Source: Bacteroidia bacterium
Lineage (GTDB): Bacteria; Bacteroidota; Bacteroidia; J057
Assembly: GCA_033391075.1 (NCBI GenBank)
Contig: JAWPMV010000001.1
Span: 6,014,001 to 6,078,000, forward strand
DNA length: 64,000 nucleotides
Direction: 5' to 3'
Below the pieces are notes generated by a model. It was not told the origin of the DNA. It worked only from the letters and a program-made list of their open reading frames with translations, and ran no database searches. Below, in pieces: positions 44,101 to 52,391 of the stretch. Numbering within the stretch: the first letter of the stretch is position 1; each line of letters opens with the position of its first letter. A program made the translations under genes and the position numbers.

Positions 44101-45240
44101 ATGCAGTCGACAAGCCTTCCTATTCTCTCCTCCAAGCGGGGTTTCCTTGCTTTATTTTTGTTTTTTTGTCTGCAACTTGCTTTTTGCCAGGAGGAAGATA
44201 GTGTCGCATATATAGACATTGACATAGAAAGTGGAAGACCCAGCCTGACAGAGGCAGGGGCTTCTCATTTTGCCAAGCTAGCTCTCCATTGTATCGGCAC
44301 AGAATTTCCAAACAAACTCAGCCATGTGATAAACAGCGAGAAGGAGATTCTGGGACCGAGCCGACTGCATCCTGCATTCTATGGTTGTTTTGACTGGCAC
44401 TCTTCTGTGCATGGTCATTGGATGTTGATACGTTTGCTGAAACTCTTTCCGGATTTACCAGAAGAAGAGCAGATTCGGACTTCCATTTCCCAAAATCTTT
44501 CCGCCCAAAATATTCGAGCTGAGATTGCTTATTTAAATCAGAGGAGCAGGAAGTCTTTCGAACGAACCTATGGATGGGCCTGGCTCTTAAAGTTATCAGA
44601 AGAACTCAGGGATTGGGAGGATGTAGACGGGAAAATCTGGAGTAGGAATCTGGAACCTCTGGCAGAAACTTTCGTCAAACGCTATCTCGACTTTCTCCCT
44701 AGACAGACTTATCCCATACGTACGGGTGTTCATCCCAATACGGCCTTCGGTTTGTCTTTCGCTCATGACTATGCAGTCAGCAGTGGGCATAAAGAGCTTA
44801 AAAGCCTGATTGAGCTAACAGCGCTTCGTTATTATGGATTTGATGCCGATTGTCCCGCAGACTGGGAACCGGGAGGTTCTGATTTTCTTTCGCCCTGCCT
44901 GGAGGAAGCAAATCTGATGCGGAGGGTCCTAAAACCAGAATCTTTCAGGGATTGGTACGGTCGCTTTATGCCAAGCCTGAATATCAATTTGCGAGAACCT
45001 GCTACCGTTTCAGATCGCAGTGATGGTCAGATTGTACATTTGGATGGATTAAACCTCAGCCGTAGCTGGTGTATGCTGGGAATTGCACAGGTACTGCCCG
45101 AAGGCGATCCGAGAAAAGATCTTTTATTAGAAACGGCCAATCGACATATTCTGGCAACTCTTCCTCACATTGCTAGTGGAGATTATGCGGGCGAGCATTG
45201 GTTGGCTTCTTTTGCGGTTTATGCCTTATCAGTTGAATAA
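44101..45240 (+). CDS. DUF2891 family secreted protein
   Basis: 379 residues with a signal peptide (GFLALFLFFCLQLAFCQ). The family signature LHPAFYGCFDWHSSVHGHWML lies near residue 100, followed by helical repeats with RTYGWAWLLKLSEEL, NTAFGLSFAHDYAV, DWEPGGSDFLSPCLEEA and GEHWLASFAVYAL. The all-alpha toroid pattern and conserved His, Asp and Glu suggest a glycan-active (alpha/alpha)6 enzyme; that is inference and the family is uncharacterised. It is divergent from the BNR-propeller gene with 75 nt between starts, so the two may share regulation. Confidence 0.88.
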   Translation: MQSTSLPILSSKRGFLALFLFFCLQLAFCQEEDSVAYIDIDIESGRPSLTEAGASHFAKLALHCIGTEFPNKLSHVINSEKEILGPSRLHPAFYGCFDWHSSVHGHWMLIRLLKLFPDLPEEEQIRTSISQNLSAQNIRAEIAYLNQRSRKSFERTYGWAWLLKLSEELRDWEDVDGKIWSRNLEPLAETFVKRYLDFLPRQTYPIRTGVHPNTAFGLSFAHDYAVSSGHKELKSLIELTALRYYGFDADCPADWEPGGSDFLSPCLEEANLMRRVLKPESFRDWYGRFMPSLNINLREPATVSDRSDGQIVHLDGLNLSRSWCMLGIAQVLPEGDPRKDLLLETANRHILATLPHIASGDYAGEHWLASFAVYALSVE

Positions 45241-45349
45241 GTGTTAGGGTGTTTGTGTGTTAGCGTGTTTGTGTAAATAATTTAACTCCCTCCCCCTAAT
45301 ACCCTAATACCCTAATACCCTAATACCCTAAAACGCTAACACCTTTCCC
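45241..45349. repeat. GTGTTAG-family inverted repeat with internal tandem units
   Basis: The left arm starts GTGTTAGGGTG and continues GTGTGTTAGCGTG; the right arm is four-plus tandem TAATACCC units ending CGCTAACACC. The arms are complementary, giving a long imperfect hairpin between two convergent genes. Relatives lie at about 22656-22733 and 59626-59702. Confidence 0.7.
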
Positions 45350-45640
45350 TCACCTTGTCCCCACCAACCAGGCAAAGACTCCTGTAAAGGGAAGGAATAG
45401 AAAAATGACTCCCATGATATTCATGACGAACTGACTTTCTATTTCCATATTGGCAATGACCAAAAATAAGACGAAGGTAATGATGCCGGGGAGCGCAATG
45501 ATCGAAGTCCATTTCCATCTTTGGCTCTGGTCAAATTTCTCGCTACGCCAAACACTGGTAATCAGCATTCCATATACGACGAGGATCAGTAATGGAAAGC
45601 CTGATCTGAGTACTTGCCAAATGACTTCATTGGTATTCAT
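45350..45640 (-). CDS. Small membrane protein (three predicted spans)
   Basis: 96 residues from ATG 45640; an upstream frame extension adds 11 non-hydrophobic residues. Hydrophobic segments: FPLLILVVYGMLITSVW, WTSIIALPGIITFVLFLVIA and FVMNIMGVIFLFLPFTGVFAWLV. No motif or family recognised. On the plus side it meets the GTGTTAG repeat directly after its stop; upstream a terminator at 45674-45703 separates it from the next small membrane gene. Confidence 0.62.
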   Translation of the reverse strand: MNTNEVIWQVLRSGFPLLILVVYGMLITSVWRSEKFDQSQRWKWTSIIALPGIITFVLFLVIANMEIESQFVMNIMGVIFLFLPFTGVFAWLVGTR

Positions 45641-45673
45641 AGGGCAAATATAGAGAATATGGAAATAGGACAA

Positions 45674-45703
45674 TAAAAAAAGCCTCCCCGGAAGGAGGAG
45701 GCT
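45674..45703 (-). terminator. Intrinsic terminator downstream of the 57-residue membrane protein
   Basis: AGCCTCC/GGAGGCT stem (45681-45703), followed on the minus strand by a run of T (seen as A7 at 45674-45680). Confidence 0.8.
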
Positions 45704-45764
45704 AGCGTGTAATGACTATTATACTTATGAGGAAACTATTTTAGGGCGTGTTCCGCCTGTATTT

Positions 45765-45938
45765 TTATGCGTTTACAATCCATGCAACAGATCCCAATAT
45801 GGGGAGCACCAGCATAGCACCTAACCAAAGGATTTTCATTCCAAAACCCAGAGAATTACTTCCCCAGACTTCCATCATGCTACCCGGGGTAGTCATGAGC
45901 CAAATAATGATTAAGAAACAAGCCAGTAATATAAACAT
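45765..45938 (-). CDS. 57-residue two-span membrane protein
   Basis: A short gene read by eye from ATG (45936-45938) to TAA (45765-45767). The product begins MFILLACFLIIIWLM and contains a second hydrophobic stretch ILWLGAMLVLPILGSVAWIV, separated by a short TTPGSMMEVWGSNS loop. It fits in the gap between terminators at 45674-45703 and 46062-46090, which supports an independent transcript. Function unknown; similar tiny two-span proteins are frequent in Bacteroidota. Confidence 0.55.
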   Translation of the reverse strand: MFILLACFLIIIWLMTTPGSMMEVWGSNSLGFGMKILWLGAMLVLPILGSVAWIVNA

Positions 45939-46061
45939 GGAGATTTTTGTGTGTATGTTTCTAATCTTTTCAGATTACATACTTATGTACGTGCTTTTTT
46001 AAAAAGGGTTAAGCTTAATGCAAAAATCCTTAGCCCTTGAGATAAATTGATTCAGATAAAA

Positions 46062-46090
46062 AAAAGCCCACTCCAATGAAGCAGGCTTTT
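46062..46090 (-). terminator. Probable intrinsic terminator after the lytic transglycosylase gene
   Basis: AAAAGCC / GGCTTTT stem around a 15-nt loop, 20 nt past the minus-strand stop codon, followed on that strand by an eight-T run. Confidence 0.6.
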
Positions 46091-46110
46091 CTTCTGAAAA
46101 ATATCTTTTA

Positions 46111-47985
46111 CTAGAATTTTTTGGTTGCGAGAACCCGTAGGTATTGCCCCATGATAATCGCATCAGTTTCCAGTTTATTGATTTTCTTAATCAGGTCCAC
46201 CTGGGTCCCATATTTTTGAGAAATCTGCCAAAGGGTTTCTCCTTCTGCAACGATATGCTGGACCCAAACCGGTTTAAATTCCTGGGATTCCGGATTAAAG
46301 AATTCCATGGCTTCTTCTGTATTATTCACCATTTCCTCAGCAGCATTTTCTTCTGATTTTTCTTCTACTTCAAGGGTAGGAGGTGGACTTACTTCCTCTA
46401 TTTTTTGCTCTTCAACTTCTTCCTTAATCGCTATTGGAGTTTCCACTTCTGCTGATAGATTTTCTTCTTCCTGCGGCTTCTCTGATTCCGTTTCGGCTAT
46501 AGCTTCAAGCTCTTCGATTTCTGCTGAGAGTATGATGATTTTTTCCTCCTTGGGTTTGCGATCCTTCAGGTATAATTTCTGCCCCACATAAATGGTGAAG
46601 TTAGAAGCAGACATACGATTCCGATTTTGAATTCGGGCAACAGAGGTCAAATGATCTGCAGCTATGTCAGTCAGGGATTCACCTGATTCAACAATATGGT
46701 AGCTTCTCCTTTCCGGTCTTTCTATATATATGATGCTTCCCTTCTCTGGTTCATTTCCGGGCACCAATCCATTATATAAAAGAAAGGCAGCCAGGCCCTT
46801 CTTGTAACGGTCTGCAATCTCTGCCACACGGGTATAGCCGGTGTATTCCAGAAATTCAATCCCATAATCCAAGTCATGACGAAGCTGGAACTCGACAAAA
46901 TCTCCGGACATCTGCGCATGTATATCGATTGCCTTAGGAGCAAATATGTTGGCATTTACCGGATTGGGTTGAGAAATGGATTGAGTAGAAGTTTGAATAG
47001 GCTTTTCTTCTTTAACTCGCTGTTCATCGGCAAAAACCATCCTTGGTTCAGGCTTATCTTCTTTCTCAAGAGCTTTGAGATCTCCTACTGGAGGTGCCGC
47101 AGCCAGAACTTTGCGGTCTGACATTTTTCCTTCCTCCTCAACCTTTAGTGGATCAGGAATATGGCCAATATAGCTGCTCCCTGTTCGTACGATATAATAG
47201 GTATAGTCTTTTTTACGAGAAATTCTTTTACTATTTCTAATCCATTTATTGTAGCGCAAAAATTCCTCTTCCTCTATATTATGTTTTTGCAAAAGCTCCT
47301 TTATAGACGTACCTGCTTTAGCGACGAATGGCATGAGGTAGAGTTCGGGACGTTCATTTGAGCTCAAAGCCTCTTTATAGGCCAATTTATTTGCAATAGC
47401 TTTCAGAATATACCAATGATCATTGGCACTAATATGCATGGAGGTTTCCCCATAATAATCAGGATTGGTATAAGGAACCGAACCTGTAGGACCTTCATAA
47501 TAGGATAGGAGCGCATATACCCAGTTAGCATAGCCCTTATTTGCTTCGTTTAAGTATTTAGCAGCAGCTTGTGAGGCGCGGAAAATGTGCATCCTTTCGT
47601 CCACATCTCCATCTATCTGCAAATTTAAATCTGAAGCCGTTCCATCTTTTAACTGCCAGAAACCAACTGCCTTTGAACTGGAAACTACATCTGCACGAAG
47701 GGCACTTTCCTGGATGGCCAGGTATTTCAAATCTTCCGGAATATCATATTGCGCAAAAGCCTCATCAATAAAGGGCATATAAAGTTGCGCCCTTTTCACC
47801 ATCTCATTGAAATAGCGAGGGCTAGCTACAATTTGGCGGTAATATTCTTTGATTCGGGTTTGTGCGTCAGGGCTCAATTTTATTTCGATATCACAATAAG
47901 ATACAGTAGGGGGTACATCCTGAGCCTTTAGGTTAATAAAAAGGCCCAGCATAAGGATGAGGGAGATAAGAACTAATTTTTTCAT
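46111..47985 (-). CDS. MltD-like lytic transglycosylase with LysM repeats
   Basis: 624 residues with a signal peptide (LVLISLILMLGLFINLKAQ). The GH23-type SLT domain (~70-210) shows AIQESALRADVVSSSKAVGFWQLK with the catalytic Glu, plus NWVYALLSYYEGPTG. Two clear LysM domains follow: YHIVESGESLTDIAADHL at ~430 and QHIVAEGETLWQISQKYG at ~575, separated by an acidic, Glu-rich low-complexity linker (~480-560). A further LysM-like stretch may lie near 230-270. It cleaves peptidoglycan glycan strands to 1,6-anhydro ends. A TACCTTTG -7 box at 48063-48070 may drive it. Confidence 0.9.
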   Translation of the reverse strand: MKKLVLISLILMLGLFINLKAQDVPPTVSYCDIEIKLSPDAQTRIKEYYRQIVASPRYFNEMVKRAQLYMPFIDEAFAQYDIPEDLKYLAIQESALRADVVSSSKAVGFWQLKDGTASDLNLQIDGDVDERMHIFRASQAAAKYLNEANKGYANWVYALLSYYEGPTGSVPYTNPDYYGETSMHISANDHWYILKAIANKLAYKEALSSNERPELYLMPFVAKAGTSIKELLQKHNIEEEEFLRYNKWIRNSKRISRKKDYTYYIVRTGSSYIGHIPDPLKVEEEGKMSDRKVLAAAPPVGDLKALEKEDKPEPRMVFADEQRVKEEKPIQTSTQSISQPNPVNANIFAPKAIDIHAQMSGDFVEFQLRHDLDYGIEFLEYTGYTRVAEIADRYKKGLAAFLLYNGLVPGNEPEKGSIIYIERPERRSYHIVESGESLTDIAADHLTSVARIQNRNRMSASNFTIYVGQKLYLKDRKPKEEKIIILSAEIEELEAIAETESEKPQEEENLSAEVETPIAIKEEVEEQKIEEVSPPPTLEVEEKSEENAAEEMVNNTEEAMEFFNPESQEFKPVWVQHIVAEGETLWQISQKYGTQVDLIKKINKLETDAIIMGQYLRVLATKKF

Positions 47986-48062
47986 AGGGTTGCCTGATAT
48001 TCAGAACCTTAAAATAAAAAATAGCCCTTTCTTATTGCAAGTTCCCTTCAGCTAATATCAAG

Positions 48063-48070
48063 CAAAGGTA
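48063..48070 (-). promoter_or_regulatory. Putative -7 promoter element for the lytic transglycosylase gene
   Basis: Reads TACCTTTG on the minus strand, about 78 nt upstream of the start codon at 47985. No convincing -33 TTTG is seen, so support is partial. Confidence 0.35.
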
Positions 48071-48086
48071 AGAAAGGCTCTTAATT

Positions 48087-48728
48087 TCATGTGTTTTTCC
48101 GAATGAGATATAAGCCATCGCGTATAGGAAGCAGGACTTTACTCACCCTTTCATCCTGAGCAACGAAATCATTGAAGGCACGGATGCCCAGGGTTTCTTT
48201 ATCTGTATACGTATCTGAGAGAATTTTTCCATCCCAAAGCACATTATCTGCTAAAATTAGTCCTCCTTTTTTGAGTAAAGGGAAAACGAGATGGTAATAA
48301 TCGAGATAACGAGCCTTGTTAGCATCGAGGAAAATGAGGTCGAATTCGCCTGAAAGATTTGGCAAAGTATCGTAAGCATCTCCAAATATAAGTTCGACCT
48401 GTTCTTCAATTCCTGCTTCTTTCAGCCATTTTCTAATGAAGTCTTCTCTTTCCCGAATCAATTCAAGGGAAACTATCTTTCCTCCCGCTGCCAAACCTTC
48501 TGCCAAACATATGCAGGAATAGCCCGTAAAGGTTCCTATTTCCAAAATCCGTTCAGGCCTTAGCAAGTGCGAAATCATGGCGAGAAGTCTCCCCTGATAG
48601 GGCCCTGAAAGCATACGCGGATAGAGAACTTCCACATGGGTTCGCCTTCTCAATTTCCTTAGAAGCTCCGGTTCTTCAGAACTATAAGACTCTATATATT
48701 TTTCAATGTCCTCAAATACGATCTGCAT
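48087..48728 (-). CDS. Class I SAM-dependent O-methyltransferase
   Basis: 213 residues. SAM motif I is ILEIGTFTGYSCICLAEGL, motif II region VSLELIREREDFIRKWLKEAG, then LIFGDAYDTLP and FDLIFLDANKARYLDYYH (metal/catalytic Asp of the COMT/CCoAOMT type). LILADNVLWDGKI and a C-terminal LLPIRDGLYLIRK complete the caffeoyl-CoA-OMT-like pattern. Probably a divalent-cation-dependent catechol-type O-methyltransferase; the substrate is unknown. It is divergent from dnaN. Confidence 0.9.
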   Translation of the reverse strand: MQIVFEDIEKYIESYSSEEPELLRKLRRRTHVEVLYPRMLSGPYQGRLLAMISHLLRPERILEIGTFTGYSCICLAEGLAAGGKIVSLELIREREDFIRKWLKEAGIEEQVELIFGDAYDTLPNLSGEFDLIFLDANKARYLDYYHLVFPLLKKGGLILADNVLWDGKILSDTYTDKETLGIRAFNDFVAQDERVSKVLLPIRDGLYLIRKNT

Positions 48729-48793
48729 CCGCTTTTTTTAAAGCTTCAAGTTAGTACTTACAAAATATTTTCTCATCTTTACTCAAAGATTCT

Positions 48794-48801
48794 TATTTTT
48801 G
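48794..48801 (+). promoter_or_regulatory. Putative -7 promoter element upstream of dnaN
   Basis: TATTTTTG matches TAnnTTTG and lies 75 nt before the ATG at 48877. The expected -33 TTTG is not clear (TTTTC nearby). Confidence 0.35.
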
Positions 48802-48876
48802 TTGTAAATACTTCCTGGCCAGGGGCTATCCTTGCTCTTGCTCAGAAAGTCCCAACCTCCTTAAGAGCAGCGTGTT

Positions 48877-50013
48877 ATGAATTTCATCGTCTCTTCGACA
48901 TCATTGTCGCGGCAGCTAAGCCGTATATCTGGGGCAATACCCTCCCGATCTGTATTACCTATTATCGAAAATTTTCTTTTCGAAATAGCAAACAATAGCC
49001 TTACAATCTCTACTACAAACCTGGAGACCTCTATGCAAACCCAATTGCCGGTAGAGGCACATGGGGAAAGCATGAAAGTTGCTATTCCTGCTCGTATCCT
49101 TCAGGATATCCTGAAGGCGCTTCCGGAGCAGCCCATATCCTTTTCTATAGATGAGGATAATTTTGGAGTTGAAATCAACTCTGAAAACGGGAAATACAAA
49201 ATCAGTGGAGAAAATGGAGAGGACTTTCCTCTCATTCCTCAGCCTGAACACGCAGAGTCTATTCGGATGCCTATGCATACCGTACTGAAGGCTGTGAGTA
49301 AAACGCTGTTCGCGGCTTCTACAGATGAAGATAAAGCTGCCCTTAATGGAATCTATTTTGATCTCAATGAGTCTGGAGCGACTTTCGTTGCTACAGATGC
49401 TCACCGACTGGTTCGGTATAGAAGAGTCGATGTAAGTGTGCCAGAGGCAACTAATTTTATCGTACCTCAAAAGGCTCTCAATCTATTGAAGAGTTCGCTT
49501 GACCCCAATGATAATAAGGATGTGATCATTCACTATAATGAGAACAACGCCTTTTTTCAGACCGATGATTTGTTGCTCGTTTGCAGACTCATCGATCAGA
49601 AATATCCCGATTATCAAAACGTAATACCGGTTGATAATCCCAACACGCTTTACATCTCTAAAACAGAACTACTAGGAACCCTTCGCAGGGTAAACATATT
49701 CTCAAATAAAAGTACGCACCAGGTACGTTTCTCTGTAAAGGGGGATCAGCTGGAAATAACAACAGAAGATCCGGATTTTGCGAATGAAGCGAAAGAAACC
49801 CTGAAGTGCCATTACGAAGGATCTGATATCGAGATTGGATTCAATGCTTCTCTTTTATTAGATGTGATCTCCAATGTCGATACAGAAGAGGTTACCATTG
49901 AACTTTCAGAGCCTAATCGTGCGGGTATCATCCTCCCCAATGTACAGGAAGAAGGAGAGAATACGCTTATGCTTATCATGCCGATCATGCTTAACAGCTA
50001 TGTAGGCATGTAA
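48877..50013 (+). CDS. dnaN: DNA polymerase III beta subunit (sliding clamp)
   Basis: 378 residues, standard length, three clamp domains. It starts MNFIVSSTSLSRQLSRISGAIPSR; later GENGEDFPLIPQ, LFAASTDEDKAALNGIYFD, FVATDAHRLVRYR, IIHYNENNAFFQTDDLLLVCRLIDQKYPDYQNVIP and the C-terminal tail LMLIMPIMLNSYVGM with the family MPIM/MPxR region. The protein forms a dimeric ring that tethers Pol III to DNA. Followed by a strong terminator, so it is transcribed alone; dnaA is not adjacent. Confidence 0.97.
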   Translation: MNFIVSSTSLSRQLSRISGAIPSRSVLPIIENFLFEIANNSLTISTTNLETSMQTQLPVEAHGESMKVAIPARILQDILKALPEQPISFSIDEDNFGVEINSENGKYKISGENGEDFPLIPQPEHAESIRMPMHTVLKAVSKTLFAASTDEDKAALNGIYFDLNESGATFVATDAHRLVRYRRVDVSVPEATNFIVPQKALNLLKSSLDPNDNKDVIIHYNENNAFFQTDDLLLVCRLIDQKYPDYQNVIPVDNPNTLYISKTELLGTLRRVNIFSNKSTHQVRFSVKGDQLEITTEDPDFANEAKETLKCHYEGSDIEIGFNASLLLDVISNVDTEEVTIELSEPNRAGIILPNVQEEGENTLMLIMPIMLNSYVGM

Positions 50014-50033
50014 AGATATACAGCAGAAATGCT

Positions 50034-50064
50034 AAAAGGAGAGCTTTAACGGCTCTCCTTTTTT
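50034..50064 (+). terminator. Intrinsic terminator of dnaN
   Basis: AAAAGGAGAGC / GCTCTCCTTTT perfect 11-bp stem with a 7-nt loop, T tract, 20 nt after the dnaN stop. Confidence 0.92.
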
Positions 50065-50066
50065 TG

Positions 50067-50086
50067 TTTCTACCGGTTTCCCGGTA
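50067..50086 (+). promoter_or_regulatory. Candidate operator upstream of the heme peroxidase operon
   Basis: TTTCTACCGG overlaps a perfect 6-bp inverted repeat TACCGG-TTTC-CCGGTA. Near-identical TTTCTACTGG sequences occur twice at 55089-55122, at the other end of the peroxidase/two-component locus. A binding role for the LuxR-type regulator is inference. Confidence 0.35.
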
Positions 50087-50269
50087 TATCCTTATTTCCT
50101 ACGAATATCGAAATTATGCTCAACTCGAAAGTAACATTTTCCAAGAATACTTGTGAAATGGTTTTTTTTCAGAGTTTGGAGTAAACAATGTGATTTATTC
50201 ACACGTATTTCATTTTTGCAACCTAAAAAAACACCGTTTCGCTTAGCGAAAACCCCTTATTAACTCCCT

Positions 50270-51712
50270 ATGAATCACGGAAGCTCATCATTGGATGTTG
50301 TTCGTGCGTTCAGATTATCGCCAAGGAAAGATAAAGAATCCCGAAAAGCTCATACTTCTCGTGGGATTACACCTGTTACGTTCAAGATATTTCCAGACTT
50401 AGCAGCTTTGGAGATTAGTGAGCAGGAACTATCTGTTCTTGCTGAAGCAATGCACACAGCTCGCACACCAAAAACCAATCCACGTATCCCTGCAGCATAC
50501 ACCTATTTTGGTCAATTTGTTAGCCATGACATCACAGCGATCCCCAAAAAATTCTCAGGAAAGCCCTGGGTAATTGGAGATCAAACACCTTGCATGGATC
50601 TGGATTCCGTATACGGGAAATTCGGAGAAAACCGTAATTCTTTTCTTACCAAGAGCCACCTGTTAAAAATCGGAACAAATTCTCTGGGTGAAGATGATTT
50701 GCCCAGAGATTCTTCCGGATCAGCCATCATTGCAGATCCTCGCAATGATATGAGCATTATGATTGCTCAGATACATTTACTCTTCCTCAACTTACATAAT
50801 GCATTCATCAAGCATCTAAAGGAATCATCCTTTAAAGGGGATTTATTTACCGAAGCGAAAAGACTCAATAGTTGGCATTATCAATGGATCATTGTCCATG
50901 ATTATCTGAAAAGGCTGTTGGGAGAGGAACTATTGTATAGCAAAATCAGTAGACCGGATGCAAAAAAAGCGAAAGTAAATCTGAGTTATTTACAAAACGC
51001 TTCTTTCAGCTATCTCCCACTTGAATTTAGCGGAGCAGCATACCGCATGGGGCATAGCATGATCCGTCCTTCTTATTATCTCAATGAAATTCCGAATGCT
51101 CGAAACCCCCGAACGGGTCGTGCAGAAGCCCGAGCTTTTAAAATTTTTGATTTCGAAAAAAGAGAAGCGGATTTAAGGGGAGGAAGAAGTTTACCAGCTT
51201 TCCACAGTCTTCAATGGAATCGTTTCCTCCAATTCAAGGATCATCCGGAGCCGCAATATTCTCAACGGATAGATACTTCTATGGCAGGTCCCATGTCAAA
51301 AATCCCTGGGGATAAGGATGAAGCGGTAAGTATGGCCAGGCAAAACTTGCTCAGGGGATTGAGTTTTGAATTAGCGTCGGGACAGACCCTCGCAAAAAAA
51401 ATGGGGATCAAAGCCCTCAAAAAATTAAGTAGCAAACAGGAGACTCCTCTTTGGTACTATGTACTTCAGGAAGCAGAGCACCATCATGATGGCACACAAT
51501 TAGGTCCCCTTGGAGGCCAAATTATAGCCGAAGTCTTCCTGGCAAAATTATTAGCAGATCCCGAATCTTTCCTGCATCAGAATCCGGCATGGAATCCTGA
51601 ACAAGAAGGAATCATAGAACGAGAATCCTCCCATTTCGAACTGAAAGACCTACTAAAATTTGCAGAAATGCCTATCAGTCGTGAAGAGCTGGAAGCACGG
51701 ATTCAATTTTGA
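50270..51712 (+). CDS. Animal-type heme peroxidase (peroxicin-like)
   Basis: 480 residues, no signal peptide seen. The distal His is in FGQFVSHDITAI, the catalytic Arg in ADPRNDMSIM, and the proximal His in FSGAAYRMGHSMIRPSYYLN. By alignment with myeloperoxidase, the distal His, Arg and proximal His are kept. The two residues that form ester bonds to heme (Asp before the His, here Ser; Glu three after the Arg, here Met) are not, so covalent heme linkage is unlikely. It oxidises halides, thiocyanate or phenolics with H2O2 in related enzymes; the substrate here is unknown. First gene of a probable operon with an unknown protein, a sensor kinase and a LuxR-type regulator. Confidence 0.9.
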   Translation: MNHGSSSLDVVRAFRLSPRKDKESRKAHTSRGITPVTFKIFPDLAALEISEQELSVLAEAMHTARTPKTNPRIPAAYTYFGQFVSHDITAIPKKFSGKPWVIGDQTPCMDLDSVYGKFGENRNSFLTKSHLLKIGTNSLGEDDLPRDSSGSAIIADPRNDMSIMIAQIHLLFLNLHNAFIKHLKESSFKGDLFTEAKRLNSWHYQWIIVHDYLKRLLGEELLYSKISRPDAKKAKVNLSYLQNASFSYLPLEFSGAAYRMGHSMIRPSYYLNEIPNARNPRTGRAEARAFKIFDFEKREADLRGGRSLPAFHSLQWNRFLQFKDHPEPQYSQRIDTSMAGPMSKIPGDKDEAVSMARQNLLRGLSFELASGQTLAKKMGIKALKKLSSKQETPLWYYVLQEAEHHHDGTQLGPLGGQIIAEVFLAKLLADPESFLHQNPAWNPEQEGIIERESSHFELKDLLKFAEMPISREELEARIQF

Positions 51713-51753
51713 TACTTACATATACACATCTTTCACTCTATAATCGTAAACTT

Positions 51754-52359
51754 ATGATGAGTTTGAAGCCCTATATAAGTCTGCAACAGAAATATCTGTC
51801 GCCAGATAAGGGCATGGAAATCTATTATTTGGGGGTATGCTTATCTGTGCCAAATGGCTATCAGATATACCAGCGAAAGCCCCAAAAGAAAAGTAAAAAA
51901 GGGAAAGTGGCTCAGGTCAGGTTTTTGCTTTTTGCCGCGACTTCCCAAATCAATGCTCACCCCAATGATTATCTCTATTATTTCAATAAATCTGATTGGA
52001 GTAATCTGGAATCTATTGAGGTTGAAGTGCTTTATCTGGAAGCGGGAGATATAAGCGGAGGTTCCTATCCCATCTATGATCCCTTTGACTATGATCAGGA
52101 TCAAAACTATTCTGAGAAAAATCTGAAGAGAGTCGGTTTTTCGAGGGTAGATCTTGGAGATGCCTCTGATGATTCTGACTCTGTCGGACTTCTTTATCAG
52201 GAAGAAGGATTGGGGCAAGAAGCACATATTCCAAATATGGGCTACCCTGATTTCCCAATTATTGATAAATTGAGTCGTAAGCATATTGCAAGAGCAGTAG
52301 GAGGAGGAACTTCCGGTGGGAGTAAACCACCACCTGGAGGAGGAGGAGATGGAGGTTGA
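51754..52359 (+). CDS. Unknown protein with Gly-rich C-terminal tail, in the peroxidase operon
   Basis: 201 residues from ATG 51754; a TTG at 51709 overlapping the peroxidase stop is an alternative. The N-terminus is MMSLKPYISLQQKYLSPDKG; a beta-rich middle has EIYYLGVCLSVPNGYQIYQR, VRFLLFAATSQI and EVEVLYLEAGDISGGSYPIY; an acidic stretch (YDQDQNYSEKN, DASDDSDSVG) follows. The C-terminus is a low-complexity run rich in Gly and Pro. No family recognised, no signal peptide. It lies 41 nt after the peroxidase gene and 32 nt before the sensor kinase gene, so it is probably translated from the same mRNA. Possibly a partner or substrate of the peroxidase; that is inference. Confidence 0.68.
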   Translation: MMSLKPYISLQQKYLSPDKGMEIYYLGVCLSVPNGYQIYQRKPQKKSKKGKVAQVRFLLFAATSQINAHPNDYLYYFNKSDWSNLESIEVEVLYLEAGDISGGSYPIYDPFDYDQDQNYSEKNLKRVGFSRVDLGDASDDSDSVGLLYQEEGLGQEAHIPNMGYPDFPIIDKLSRKHIARAVGGGTSGGSKPPPGGGGDGG

Positions 52360-52391
52360 TCCTGAATTTCCGAAAAGAAAATCATAGTTAA

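Noticed and set aside
45290-45345. Tandem TAATACCC units considered as a CRISPR array or telomere-like repeat
   Set aside because: Units are 8 bp with no spacers and no cas genes nearby; the array is one arm of a dispersed inverted repeat.
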